Assembly: GCA_000310025.1 (NCBI GenBank) | Contig: FN648563.1 | Coordinates: 36,581 to 100,580 of the forward strand | Length of the DNA stretch: 64,000 bases | Direction of reading: 5' to 3' | DNA from: Ectocarpus siliculosus | Taxonomy: Eukaryota; Sar; Phaeophyceae; Ectocarpales; Ectocarpaceae | Shown: positions 21,601 through 33,023 of the stretch, piece by piece | Position numbering within the stretch: position 1 is the stretch's first letter | Layout of the letters: each line of letters begins with the position of its first letter | Position numbers and translations under genes: made by a program | The notes under the pieces: model-generated | The model's database searches: none | Told to the model about the DNA's origin: nothing | The model's input: the letters and a program-made list of their open reading frames with translations, nothing else

Positions 21601-22768
21601 CGTCTGGGCGTACGAGAGCTGCCGGTAGGTGTCTTTTCTTGCGCTTGTACCCGATAACTCGAAGGAGCAGTCGGTGGTGTGTCGACCGCAGCGTCTGATA
21701 GTGGCCGCTGAGTGGTGACCATGTCATGCAGCCGTAGAGCAGTGCCTCCATCGCCTCCGCCTGGAGGAGGCGGATCTTGAGTCGGAATGGCGCTTTCGGT
21801 CTGTCGAAGAGCTCCTGGCCATATCGCCTGAGGCACGCCCACGCTCCTCTGCTCCTGTAGCTGATCTCCCGGGTGAGGTCGCCATGTTCGTTGACGAGGC
21901 CACCGAGGCACCGGAACTCGGTTGTCTGGGCGTATTTCTGTCCCGCGGCTTCGATGGTCAGTGGTGGAGGAGGCGGGGGGGGCTGTGATGTTGCAGTCGG
22001 CTTGTCCTTCGCGCGCATCAGTAGCGTCTCCGTCTTCTTCTCCGACACCGTTAGCCCGAACTCTCCGAACACCTCAACGATGATGGTCATCATTCTCGCC
22101 AGTCCTTCTGCAGACCTCGATACGACGCCGGCATCATCGGCATACAGCATCCCCCATACTGCCCTCCGTACTCGGTCAAGGGGTGTCTCCTCCCCCCCCC
22201 CCGTTTCCGTCTTCCCCTCCTCCAAGCACACCAGATTCCGCAGAACAACATCATCCTCGCTGAATCGGATAACGACGACCTCGAGGACCTTGGCGAAGAA
22301 GATGTTGAACAGCAGTGGGGATAGCACACATCCTTGTCGCACACCCAGTGTGACGAAGAACCAGTCCGATAGTTCTCCGTCGTCCATGCCCACCCGGGCC
22401 CGCATTCCATCGTGGAATTGGCGGATGACTTTGATTAGCTTCGCGGGAATCCCGGCCCTGGCCAGCACCTTCCATAGCATCTCTCGGTCCACCGAATCAT
22501 ACGCCTTCTTCAAGTCGACGAAGCACATGTAGAGCGGTATTTTTTTTCTCCGCCCCAGCTCCTGGAGGCGACGCACGACAAACAGCATGTCGACGGTGGA
22601 TCGCCCCGGTCGGAATCCGCACTGTTCCTCCGGGAGGATGTTGTTGGCTTCGCAGAAGGCGCTTAGACGGTTGGTGATGATCTTGATGGGAACCTTGCCT
22701 ACGTGAGATAGTAGCGAAATCCCTCTGTAGTTGTTACAGTTGGACCGGTCACCCTTCTTGTACAGCAC
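21572..22768 (-). pseudogene. LINE reverse transcriptase
   Basis: The 398-codon frame has the RT motifs in order: [10 protein letters not shown] (about 12-21), [14 protein letters not shown] (47-60), [12 protein letters not shown] with catalytic D85, [15 protein letters not shown] (144-158) and YADD at 209-212. All three catalytic aspartates are present. A Pro-run (about 238-245) and the insertion of about 25 residues before YADD are unusual. The frame shifts near 21600-21650 and the C-terminal part continues elsewhere. Confidence 0.88.
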
Positions 22769-24491
22769 CTTGATGGTTGCGTCCTTCCACTCTTGGGGGA
22801 TTCCACACCTTGACGAGGATGGTATGGAGGTGTCTCAGGACAACGGGTTCGTCGTCATCGATCTTGAGCAATTCGGCAGGAAGGGAGTCATGGCCGGGTG
22901 CCTTCCAGTTGTTGAGGCCTTTCGCTGCCCGTGCCACCTCCTCGAGATCTGGCACCTCTCCCAACCGTTGACTGTCAAGTGTCGCTGGCCGCTGCGTCAC
23001 TCGTTCGATGATGTCTGGGTTCAGGGTGGGGGATTTGGTGTTGAGTAGGGTGCTGAAGAATCTCGCCCACCGTTGGAGGATGTCGTCCCTGTTCCGGAGC
23101 AACACGCCGTTCTCATCCGCGACGAACTGCTGTCCCCCCGCGTGTCTCCCGCTGAGGCCCACTGATCTCTTGAGGTGTTGGTACAGTCCTCTCATGTCGC
23201 GATCTTTGTAGATTGCTTCGAGTTCAGTCACATAAATGCCCGTTTCGACTGCTGTAGCCACTCCCTTACACGCTGCTTTGAGAGTTCTCCACGTTGCTGA
23301 GTTCCAGTTGCCCCTCATCGCCCGGCGCGCTTCCCGCCGTGTGGTAAGGGCCTCCTCCAGCGCTGCTCTCGTCTCTGGGGTCTCACACCACCCCTGCGTG
23401 CGACGTCTCCGCGGTTCCTCCCCTAGGGTCGTCCGTGCTGCTTCGAGGAGAGCATTGGTAAAGTCGGTCACCAATTCCGCGGCGGTGGTTGTTCGTTCGT
23501 CCAGTCGTGTGTCGAGGTTGAGGAGGAACCGATCAGTCACCGCACCTCGAACGGTTTCGAACTGCAATTCCCGTCGGTTGAACTGCTGCTGTTTCGGTTT
23601 AGTCCGGACTGCACGGTTGTGGGCAAGCCTGCCACCGAGGTTGACGGTGGCTACTACCATGTTGTGGTCTGAGTCTGCTTTGACTGGGCGAACCGGCTGG
23701 GGGGTGACAACCACGTTAGAAACTCGGCCGTGATGTGCCTGCCTTGTCAGGATGTAGTCAAGTCGCTTGCAATCGTTTCCCGACACACCGTTGTATGTGT
23801 GCCATATTCCGCCTTTGCGTGTCTCGAAGAACGTGTTCGTGAGAGCTAGCCTGTTTTCCGTTGCGAAATTCAACAGTAGCATGCCATTGTCGTTGAGCTC
23901 ATCACGCCCGTACATTCCTATTACCCTTCCGTCCCCTCCGTCCAACCTATCTCCCGTCCGCGCGTTGGCATCCAATAGAACATATACACATTCTTTGGAA
24001 GGGATCCTCCGCACGAGACTGTCAAGTTTTCCCCAGAACGCGCGCTTGCTGTCGGCGGTTGAAGCTTCGGTTGGAGCATACGCGGCTACGAAGTTGACCG
24101 CTCCACGGTGGCCTGCCAACAGAAACTTCATGGCCATAAGGCGTTCGTCGATAAACTCCGTAGTGAACGTGGATGTCTTGCACAGTGACTCTTTGACGGC
24201 TATCCCCACACCATGGACTCCACCAGTCTCCGTGCCACAGCAGAACACCCGGAAACCCACTGCTGCAAATTCCGTTCGACCTGCCCTCCTTGTCTCCTGC
24301 ATTCCTACCACCGATACGTTTTGTCTCGCTGCCTCGTGTAGAATGCTGTAGGCTCGCCCGTATCCATTGGCCCCGTTTACAGCCAAAGTCCGCACATTCC
24401 AGGTTGCTACCCTAAGAAGTTGACCCTGCTGTCTCTTTCGCGCGGCGCGCGCTGCTCTCTTAGCTAGCCTGCGCGCCGCCCGACCCCTCAA
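22749..24491 (-). pseudogene. LINE endonuclease and N-terminal RT part
   Basis: The 580-codon frame starts the exonuclease-endonuclease-phosphatase fold at LLRVATWNVRTL (N32). It continues with GMQETRR (E66), VLLDANARTGD (DxN step) and SDHNMV (terminal Asp-His), the residues that nick target DNA in APE-type LINEs. It then runs through a linker to the RT entry, GLNNWKAPGHDSLPAELLK. The last about 15 codons are out of frame: the expected continuation [13 protein letters not shown] is in the next frame, so a base was gained or lost near the C-run at 22796-22802. The frame is open upstream to a TTG at 24491 with no in-frame ATG nearby, so the true start is uncertain. Confidence 0.85.
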
Positions 24492-24740
24492 TCTCCTCCA
24501 TCTCCCCCTCTTTTTTTGTTTTTTTGCAATTTTTTTGCGAACACTCGGGCTAATGTAATAGTTATCCCGGTTCTTCTTGTCCCGGAGCGGTGTGGCCTTC
24601 CATCTCTGGACTCTCTCCTTTCCTCTCTCTGGGGCATACCCCCACGGCGTGCAGTCACTCCGCCACCCTCACCGTGCTCTCTGCTGCTGCATAACCCCGG
24701 TGTCCAAGCCGGGGCGTTAGGATCCAGCCTCATTTTGCAG

Positions 24741-25853
24741 CTACCAAAGCTGGCGGTTCACGAGCTACCCCGATCTCACGACAGCAGTAACTCCCAACCG
24801 CCAAACTCAGGATCCCCCTCTCAACAGTGCTAGGGACCGTATATCCGTCTTTGCTGGGTGGTCTTTCGAGGTCTAGATCCACTTGCGGAACCTCGGCCTA
24901 CCCCAGGGACGGGGGGGGCAGGCCGGGGAGGAGACATGGCGTGTACCAGTTGGAAGATTGGTCAGTTTCGGGACTCCTACGTTCGCAGTCATAGCCCCCC
25001 GGCTAAATAGTATTGACTGGGAGAGAGATATGTAGTTATTCCTTACAGCCAAAATCGGCTCATTAGACAACAAGCGTTCCGTGCGTGTCTCTCCCCAACA
25101 CGTGGCCTACAAACCGAATAAATGATGCAGCAATTCGAAAGAAAACAACAATAAATTGCAGGTTGGCCGTAGTATCGTCAATATTTAACTTGTTTTTAAG
25201 TAGGAAGCACCTTAGTCGCGTTATTAATAGGTTGACAGAGGGGCGTTGAAAGCCAGTCAAACCATGGGCACTTCGCCGCGTGTCGGGATTGGGGGAAACT
25301 TGTCGCGCGGTATTGCCGTGAAGACTCGACCATACGCCAAAGAGCAGGGATGGTGGAAGTTGTAAGCATGGGAGGGAGAGAACGAACTGGCGCGAATGCT
25401 GGTACATTTTCACGAAGCATTTGCGAGGGAACTTCACTGCGGGTGGATTAGTGGTGGGGGTCGTGGGCGTGGAGAAATCGTTAGTTGCCAGAACAAAAGG
25501 TTTTCGGCGAGGGGGAACGTCAAGGCAAAAGTCGCGCTCAAGGTACATACGCGCTTCACAAAGGTGGCAGCAACAAAAGTAGCAGCGGAGGATCGTGTGG
25601 GGAGCAGCTGACAGCCTTTCTAGTTCTGGTAGTATTCTTTGCATCTCTTGGTTATGTCCGGGGACAACATCATCTCCATCTCGCATTCGTACACTTCGTC
25701 TCTAGCTTGGGCACTAGTTGGTGTGTTCTCTATTAGGGTATGCTCACGCCTATGTGTGGGGCTTAAAGCGAAGCCTGTACTCGGGCAGGCGGGACCCCTT
25801 GTACTCACTAGTAATGTTCTTGAGTACGCGCGTGGCAGTTCCCCTCGACAGAC
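24741..25853. other. Flank between LINE and LTR element
   Basis: Contains a minus-strand copy of the boundary motif at 25128-25165 (GCAATTCGAAAGAAAACAAC) but no satellite unit. The long minus-strand frame 25686-25063 runs through that repeat, so I do not call it a gene. Confidence 0.4.
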
Positions 25854-26275
25854 TGTCACGGTAGCATGAACGGGCGCTAAATACTGAGAATCATTCCATT
25901 TCACGATGGTTTGAGGAGGGCCAGGGTGTACCCCAGGGTGTACCTGAATCATTGGCGGAGCCCCTCTAGAGCTCCGCCTCAACACGTGTTTTGGGTGATC
26001 GCTCACTGTTAACACGGCCAATCTCGGAAGAGGAACTTTGACCCACATCGCTAAGCAGCAACCAGTTGTGAGTCAATGCAGGAGATAGACCCCCCTTGCT
26101 AGTCCCTCCTTGATTAGTCCCCCCTTGACTTAAATGGTAAGAGACCATGAACCTGACCATGAAATGGATGAACCTGACCATGAAATGGAAGAAACTAACT
26201 GAACCCTAGCCAGTGCTTGTTAGGCTAACACATGAGTGAGCTACCTTAAGCAATAGCGTTATAACCACTGTGACA
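25854..26275 (+). repeat. Element 1 left LTR
   Basis: 422 bp, TGTCAC to GTGACA. It contains a hairpin (GGCGGAGC 25954-25961 with GCTCCGCC 25971-25978) and a tandem 21-bp repeat (GAACCTGACCATGAAATGG twice, about 26150-26190). Confidence 0.97.
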
Positions 26276-26293
26276 TGGTGAAGGCGTAGAGAT
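26276..26293 (+). promoter_or_regulatory. Candidate primer-binding site
   Basis: Begins TGGTGAAGGCG directly after LTR1. TGG pairs with the tRNA 3' CCA end. The tRNA was not identified. Confidence 0.5.
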
Positions 26294-27956
26294 TACTTTA
26301 GTTTCGTTTACACGCAGGGGCGTTTGCTGTTGGTTCATAGTACTTTCCTCACCAAAACGCCGCATATTGAGCTTCGGACACAAAGTCTTTCCAGCCCATC
26401 GTACCATGCACACATGCGCTTCACCTTGTACAACCAGAAGAGGCTTTCATCTATCCATATGGCTGAGGGTTCCTGGAGGCAGTTTTCTCGGTAACCATGC
26501 TGTGTACCAGTCGGCTATCATCACATCCTGATTGATGCTCTATCACAGCGGTTCGTAGATTTCGTGCAAAAACAAATTCGAAAAAACAATTCGAAAAAAC
26601 ATTTTGTTTTACCCCGACCTTTCCGCTGTCTCCGCATATCGAGCATGTACAGGTTATCAACCTACTGCTACTGTGGTATGTCATGGGTAGTGATACGTCT
26701 CCCTATCTCCTTGTTGGTTTGAGTGTGGTCCAAACCAATTTATAGTGTCCTGGTTTTGATGCACGAGACGTTGTAATGTGAGAGTGTTGGAAAGGTTGTG
26801 CTGGTGTTCATAAATTCTCCGCACACACACGTATGTATGCTGCAATGATCCGCTGTACCCCTCTCTCTGAAATCGTCATGCAGCAGCCGTTTCACTCGCC
26901 CTGGCCGCAGCTGATGTACAGCTGCAGCAGCAGTCTTTCAAGTGCCTCACCCACAATTACAGAAATCTTTGGTATGTGACTGTGATTCGCTTGGAGAGCT
27001 ATGCTACATCTGGCAGATATGGCCATGCTGCTGATGAGTACTCTCCTCAATCATGCAAAAACAACATTGACGCGACGCTGTTATCGTTCAACCATACATG
27101 GGGAATCATATGCTGACACACACCGTCTGGAAATGGATCGATCATAATAATAGTGGAATGCTAAATAATTATGTAGGTTAATTTCCATGGTGCTTGTTGT
27201 TTGTAAAGTATATGGTATAGGAAGAGCGGAAAATATACTTGTGTAGCGATAAAGGTACCTAATGTACTGACGCGCTACAATAAAAATTAACAGTTGTATC
27301 TTTCTACCACTCGACGGCTGTCTGTCGCATATCTTCCCCATGCATCGGAGTCCATTAACCGTGTCGCATCGACAACAGGCACGTCGTCGTCAGTTCAGGC
27401 TGCTGCGGCTCATCGTTGTTTTTTTTTTTTTCGCATATACTAGGCATCCATCGGAAGACATGTATTTCATGAAATCTATGGAAAATATTACGCTAATGTC
27501 CGAACAGGGGATGGACCGATCGTGATTACAGCACCTTAAGTGTGTTGTGTAGCATATTCTAAACAGGTCGACTGCTACTACTGCATAATAGAGTGAAAGA
27601 GCTAAAAAGTCGACTGTCATTGACCAGGGGGACGATAAAAAGTAGAATATTGCTGCTGTGTCATTACACTGGGTGCTGCACTACGATCTTCTATGACTTG
27701 TCTCGACCACCAGTGGCATAATTTTCCACAAACGCGGTATCTTCAACCGTGTCTTCTGTTACTATCCGTGGTCCTTGGGAACGTATTCTGCGGATGTCCG
27801 AACAAGGGATGGATCGATGGTGATGACAGCACATTAGTGTGTTGTGTAGCGCAGTATAAAACGTCGACTACTGCATAATAGAGTGAGTAGTGAGAGCTAC
27901 AAGTCGACTGTTATTATCCAGGACGACATTAACCAGTATACCTAAATAGTACTACT
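26294..27956 (+). other. Element 1 leader with internal duplication
   Basis: No gag or pol similarity. An imperfect direct duplication, offset 298 bp, links 27497-27725 and 27795-28018 (TGTCCGAACA, GTGTGTTGTGTAGC, TGCATAATAGAGTGA, ACACTGGGTGCTGCACTACG). A T13 run is at about 27419. Confidence 0.6.
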
Positions 27957-28622
27957 ATGTCGTTACACTGGGTGCTGCACTACGATCTTCCATTACTTGC
28001 CTCGGCAATGGGTGGCATATTCTCATCACCACACCTGTGTCGTTACCATACTTCCCTGCCGATCCATTATTTCTGTGTCCGGTGCAAACACATGGATTCC
28101 ATCACCGAAACCTCGTACACCCGAACCATGACGACCGTAGAAGGCACGGTCGTTCGCAAGCATTATGACGGAAACCCGCAGCAAGACACAACGACCTTTA
28201 CCGTCACTTTCAACCACCTTCCACTGCAGCCGAAGATGCTTGCACCTTCTGATGGGGAGGGGAACACAGCGACCACGGATGATGATGATGAAGATAGAAG
28301 GATTTTTTTGACTGCTCTTAAAGGAGGGCGGAAATGCTTTGCTACTCGTGCGACAGACATTGCTATTGACGGTCCCGTAGCTTCCACGAGGTCACGCAAA
28401 TATGAGTATAACGACCCAGGGACAGGCAGCCTCGGAAGAAACAAAGGACTCGGTCGGTGTCGTGGGCTTCACATGCCTATCAAGTATACTTCGACGAGAG
28501 GGATGCCGCCCGTGTGGTTGGGGATGCTCTGCGGGGCTGGTGAAAGGAGCACCTATGAACAGCACGGTGTCCTAGTAAGCAGTAAGCCTGTCTTCAGCGT
28601 GGACGTCAAAGAAGAAAAATGA
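27957..28622 (+). CDS. Uncharacterised ORF in the element 1 leader
   Basis: 221 codons, ATG start, uninterrupted, upstream of gag on the same strand. It has a Cys pair (FCVRCKH, about residues 39-45), an acidic run (DDDDED, about 109-114) and a basic middle. Its first about 20 codons fall in the duplicated leader segment. I recognise no family. It could be an accessory protein of the element or a chance frame, but it is the longest intact leader frame while gag is broken. Confidence 0.4.
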   Translation: MSLHWVLHYDLPLLASAMGGIFSSPHLCRYHTSLPIHYFCVRCKHMDSITETSYTRTMTTVEGTVVRKHYDGNPQQDTTTFTVTFNHLPLQPKMLAPSDGEGNTATTDDDDEDRRIFLTALKGGRKCFATRATDIAIDGPVASTRSRKYEYNDPGTGSLGRNKGLGRCRGLHMPIKYTSTRGMPPVWLGMLCGAGERSTYEQHGVLVSSKPVFSVDVKEEK

Positions 28623-29057
28623 GACACGTTGGACTGGACTGTGTGGGAATGTTGTATAGTGTCCACAATGTTTGAGGGATGTGGTTTATATAGTTTTTGA
28701 GGATGCCGTGCTTATCACACTCATGAACGCCAACGTATCATAAACATCAACCGCCTATGGCATATTGCTGGTATGTATTTGAGGAATTTCTTGGAATAAC
28801 GTACGTCCTGGAAGGATCATCGGAGCACGATGTTGGCCGATACATGTTGTAGGATGGTTGTTCATGCCTCGGTCATGTTGTTGGTTACAACGGTCTTTAT
28901 CATGCCAGAGAATGCATAATGAATCATACCAAGCACCTTGGTTCTGCGATGGATATATATGACCTTGAGGGGATTTCCTTCACGCTTTAGGTTCTCTGTG
29001 ATATCACAAGGCACACGTACATGTCGGCACCGACCTTGTACCCGGTTTTAATGCTAG

Positions 29058-30121
29058 TGGTCATCACATGGTCATCTCCACCAGCAGGGAGGGCCGCCCC
29101 TTCCACTGCCGGGAGGGCCGCGCCCTTCGCCGCCTGGTGGACCGCCTCCTCAGCAACTTCAACAGCAGGGAGGGCCACCCCTTCCACTGCCGGGAGGGCC
29201 GCCCCCCCCGCCGCCTGGAGGACCGCCCCCTCAGCAACTTCAACAGCAGGGAGGGCCGCCCCTTCCACTGCCGGGAGGGCCGCCCCCCCCGCCGCCTGGA
29301 GGACCGCCTCCTCAGCAACTTCAACAGCAGGGAGGACAGCTTCCTCTACCGCCTGGAGGACCGCCTCCTCAGCAATCTCAACAACGGGGAGGACCGCCCC
29401 CTCCGTCGGCTGGAGGACCGCCTCCTCAGCCGCCTGGGGGACACTGCCTCAACAACCCCAACAGCAGGAAGGACTGCCTCCTTTGCCGTAGGGAGGACCG
29501 CCTCCTCCACCGGGAGGACCTCCGCCTTCGGAACTCCAACAGCAAGGAGGGCAGTTTCCTCAGAATGGTGGAGGACAAACACCTCAACATCTTCATCAGC
29601 CAGGAGAGCCACTTCTGCCGACACCTCCGCAACAGGGAGGACCATCCCCTCATCAGGGCGGATTTCCAGCACACTACCCACAGGCGGGAGGACCTCTTCA
29701 GCACCAAGGAGGATTCCACCATTCACGGGGCGTTCCTCATCAGCTGGCACCATCCCACGGACAGTTTTCGTCCCATGCGAACGTTGACGGAGGACGTCCC
29801 CACATGCCCTATAGCGGGGGAGGTTTCCCGTCGCCGGGAGGGTTTCATCAACAACCTCAGCCATTCCCCAACCGCGGAGTGGGGGGACAGCCGCATTCTG
29901 GAGGTCCAGGTCATGGCTTCTCGCCTCACGGATACGGATACAACGGAGGATACTATGGACCGTCACCCTTCTCCTCGGTGTATGCGGTCAACATGGCGGA
30001 CCCTAAACAGTGTCGCCAAGTGTGGGAAGGTATCAAGAAACGTATCGTCCAAGGTACGGGAGAAGGAGGTTTTGAAGGACCCCCGTTGCAGATCAACACG
30101 AAGGACACACGCTCGACATGA
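29058..30121 (+). pseudogene. gag: Gag-like Pro/Gln/Gly-rich protein, frameshifted
   Basis: From 29058 one frame reads HQQGGPPLPLPGGPRPSPPG and repeats a unit of about 30 residues (PPPQQLQQQGGPP) three times. The repeat units are about 87-90 bp. At the G-run near 29440 the frame changes, continues in the second frame with QQPQQQEGLPPLP, meets a TAG at 29489-29491 and remains Gln/Pro/Gly-rich to 30121. Its end (YAVNMADPKQCRQVWEGIKK) is no longer low-complexity. Low-complexity gag regions of this sort precede the capsid part in some Ty3 elements. No zinc knuckle was seen. Plus-strand frames rich in Arg or Ser/Ala here are shadows. Confidence 0.55.
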
Positions 30122-30378
30122 TCCGCTGGTCTTCCAAAACGTCGTCACAAAGGAGTACGCCATGGAGTCCGGTGCGGTAGCGAAGTTTCCGCCTGATCGC
30201 ATGGCTATTCATCCAGCTTCGGGACATCAGGTGGTTCATCCCGAGCCCGATGATTTCACTCCGGCGCGAGGGAAATTCTCCTTGGGTTGCTGCCACAGGA
30301 AATGGCAGTCGTCACAGAGTACCAGGCATCGCGGGGCCAAGAAATGCTAGTCCATGATGTGAGGGGTGGAAAACGGAG

Positions 30379-31160
30379 GTGACGGCACTGGATCTCCTGA
30401 GGCTCATGACAGAAGAAGAAGCACGGAAACATGCTACACGTCGTGCAGCCATCGTAGCATTCAACTGTATAGTGTTGGGACTCAAGGAGTCGTGGTTGGC
30501 GCGCAAGTGCGAATGGTGCAGTATTTCCGAGCCTCACAACCTTGACCCGGAGCCCCCGTACGCCACAGAAAAACGTTACTTCTGGCAACTACTCTCTATG
30601 CGTGATCTTCAGATCTTGGAGGAGAAAGCGTTGCAGTTGTGCTTTCCTCAATGGGGAGACAGGATGCCACGCGAGGCTCAATTGCTCACGATCAGAGAAC
30701 GCTACCGACAGCAGCTCGACAACATGCCAACCATCCGACATGAGCTGGGCCCGCCTCACATGGCCAGGAGGGGAGCACTCCCTTGATTGATGAGATTTTC
30801 GGTGTGAGCGTGAGAGTCGTGGAGGGACTTCCTGCGTTCATGCGTCAATACAACAGCACACTAGACTTTGGAGGCTCGGGGTCTGGGTGGTTTCGACCAT
30901 CACCCACATCTGATCGAACACCACTGCTGCCATACATGGAGCCTTCGAGAGTGAAAGCTAAGACACTACGTGGACTACACAGGAGACCAAAAGAGGAGAA
31001 CGAACCAACTCGAGCGTTCTACACGGTGGAAGATGAAGCAGAGGAAGACGTTCAACAATCACCGCCGTTTGAAGTGCTGGCAATGGAGGCTCTGGAATTA
31101 GAGTCAACAGCGTGGGAGGATGATGGAACGTTGACATGGCCCATCGATGTTGACCAAGAA
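30379..31160 (+). pseudogene. Gag/pre-pol segment
   Basis: 30379-30786 (136 codons) reads as a charged helical protein (LLRLMTEEEARKHATRRAA; a CEWC pair). The next frame, from about 30783, continues without a gap (EIFGVSVRVVEGLPAFMRQY). I see no clear aspartic-protease Asp-Ser/Thr-Gly motif. Position between gag and RT suggests a capsid/protease remainder with part deleted before 31160. Confidence 0.45.
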
Positions 31161-31560
31161 ATCAACGTACCTGGCAGCGCATATCATCAACTGGAACTTG
31201 AGGAGACGGACAAACATAAGACGGCCTTTCGGGACCCCACGGGACGTCTACTCGAGTCAAATCGAGGCGCCTTTGGTATCACCACAATCCCCGCCGTCTT
31301 CTCAGCCACGTTGGGTGATGATCTGCGAGAGTTATTGAGCAAGAGCTTGGAAGGAAAAATGGTTGGATGACATCGCACTCCACACAAAGACGTTGGAAGA
31401 ACACTTCGTACTGCTGGAGAAGGTCCTCACTATCCTGAAACGAAAAGGGTACACAGGTCACTTCGGGAAAAGAGAATTTCTATTGCCAGAGCTCGAGTTC
31501 TTAGGGGTCATGGTCGGAAGGGATGGAACTCGACCAGCACCATCGAAGCTTGATCGCGGC
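31160..31560 (+). pseudogene. pol: Ty3/gypsy reverse transcriptase remnant
   Basis: Starts abruptly at GSAYHQLELEETDKHKTAFR, the mid-palm of Ty3 RT. It continues with FGITTIPAVFSATLGDDLR and, after a one-base frameshift at about 31365, LDDIALHTKTLEEHFVLLEK (the YxDD box, here xLDD), then ELEFLGVMVGRDGTRPAPSK. The RT N-terminal fingers are missing and the thumb end is cut after 31555. It cannot work as it stands. Confidence 0.88.
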
Positions 31561-31561
31561 A

Positions 31562-31793
31562 GGGTCAGTTCTGACACAGCAGGTGGAGAACAGAGAGGCT
31601 CCGGTCGGATACGCCATTAAGACGTTGTCCAGGTCAGAGAAAAAACTGTCGTCAAACGATCGGGAGGTTCTGGGAGTGTTGTATGCACTATAATAGACCA
31701 TTCCAAGTTTTACCTTCAGCACCGTCAGTTCACTCTCATCACGGACTGTGCGCCCTGATGTGGCTCTTCACTAGCCACAACCTATTGTAAAAG
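31562..31793 (+). pseudogene. pol: RNase H remnant
   Basis: GSVLTQQVENREAPVGYAIK, then DREVLGVLYAL and two stops. The next frame reads FYLQHRQFTLITDC. Another frame shift leads to the LMWLFTSHNLL step just before a stop at 31788-31790. At least three frame changes occur within 230 bp. The order matches Ty3-type RNase H. Confidence 0.8.
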
Positions 31794-33020
31794 ATGCACC
31801 AGTGGGCGCTAAAGATGATGGCGTATGATATGGTCCTGAAGTGGAGAAGGGGAACAGACCATGTCGTTCCAGACGCTCTCTTTAGACTCCAGCGGAAAGG
31901 CTCTGGCGAACCCGATGTCGACACCACATTACCGGGTGATGGAGATGGCGAAGTAAGGGGGAACGGGCCGGCAGGACCAGTGTTGGAAGGGGTTCCTCTC
32001 CAAAGGATGGCACAATCACAACTTGCGGAAGAAGAGGAGAGAAGTGACTCACAACCGGAGTTAGTCATGCTCAACAAGGAAGACATCAAACTCGATGGAA
32101 TCTGCTTAGCTGACCTGGGGCCAACAGAGGTCGATGACAGAAAAGTGGAGAATCTCAGTGTGTTCTACGCATTGCAGATCACACCTGATGCGTTGACACC
32201 GAGGGACGAGGAGTACGTAGCGGCGTATCAACAAGCACAAGGTCTCTTTACACTAAGACAGCCGAGGCCGGCTGTTCTCGGTCGAGGGGCAGGTGGAGCA
32301 TTACAAGCCGTTGAGGGTATGCTGGACGCAACATGTGTGATTGACTCTGATTGGAAGACCATGGAATGCATCACAGTCAACGGAGGAGCCGGTGATACGA
32401 CATTGCTTCGTCAGCCTTTAGAGTCCGACACACGCCACACAATCCTCGAGTATAAACCCGAAATCCTCATTGGCAATGCGTGCGCCGTTGAGGATGGTCC
32501 AGACGAAGGAGCGAGGACAGGGCGATTTGCAGACAACATTGTGCAGATTTTCGTGTCGTCCCCCATCCAGATCCTTGTAATGGAGAGTCCAGTAGGCTTT
32601 GCAGGGTCAGAGAGATGGAAGAATATCCTTCACCCAGAACTGCACCTGGCAGGCTGTGAAACGGCGGCAGCGTCTCTGTCAGCGACAGCAGTCGGGATAC
32701 CCACAACAAAACGGAGAGTGTTTGTGGTAGCAGTCAACAAGAGCGGGGATCCCAATTTGACAGCTAAACTATCTCAGTGGAAGAAGAATGTGGAGAGAAC
32801 TGCACTGTCGACACCCACGGTCGATGGCTTTTTGAGAAGACAGGGATGCTTCTTCTTGAAACGAGTACATCAGAACAAGGAGATATTCTCGTTTGAGGAG
32901 CCGGTGGTGACGGATACAAGGGAACACATCATGGGCCGTAAACCCCTATCGACAGCTTTTACGGCACACCCCAACGACGCAGGGTCGTTGCAGGAAGCGC
33001 AACAGCTATCGTGGGAAGAT
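31794..33020 (+). CDS. RNase H tail plus cytosine-C5 DNA methyltransferase-like domain
   Basis: 409 open codons. Residues 1-32 are the RNase H end (HQWALKMMAYDMVLKWRRG; HVVPDALFRL). An acidic linker follows (about 33-155). Then come steps in the order of C5 cytosine methyltransferases: VLGRGAGG at 161-168 (motif I), VIDSDW at 182-187 (motif II), KPEILIGNACAVEDG from 221 with C230 where motif IV has Pro-Cys (here Ala-Cys, one residue shorter), MESPVGF at 263-269 with E264 (motif VI, usually Glu-Asn-Val), and GIPTTKRRVFVVA at 301-313 (motif VIII, usually Gln-x-Arg-x-Arg-Val). SLQEAQQLSWED near the end fits the region before motif X. A TAG at 33021-33023 cuts the frame, but the same frame reads on. 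Such enzymes methylate C5 of cytosine. Activity is doubtful because motif IV is altered. No close alternative family suggested itself. Confidence 0.68.
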
Positions 33021-33023
33021 TAG

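Larger units (their letters stand above)
20700..24740 (-). mobile_element. Non-LTR retrotransposon (LINE) with APE-type endonuclease and RT
   Basis: On the minus strand it encodes endonuclease, then reverse transcriptase, then a basic C-terminal tail, in the usual LINE order. One polyprotein is now split into three by two single-base frameshifts (about 22770-22800 and about 21600-21650). The outer ends are estimates: no poly(A) or target duplication is certain, though an AAATG-type repeat lies at 20842-20876. The clade (RTE, CR1/Jockey-like or other) cannot be fixed by eye. Long plus-strand ORFs across it are antisense shadows. Confidence 0.85.

Noticed and set aside
21873-24351. Long plus-strand ORFs (219, 165 and 194 codons)
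   Set aside because: They are antisense to the endonuclease and RT frames of the LINE, which carry all the motifs.
25063-25686. Minus-strand ORF of 207 codons
   Set aside because: It passes through the dispersed boundary motif and shows no domain.
29021-29787. Ser/Ala-rich and Arg-rich plus-strand ORFs (156 and 239 codons)
   Set aside because: They are shifted readings of the Pro/Gln/Gly gag repeats. The Gln-Gln-Gly-Gly-Pro frame has the more sensible composition and links to the later gag part.
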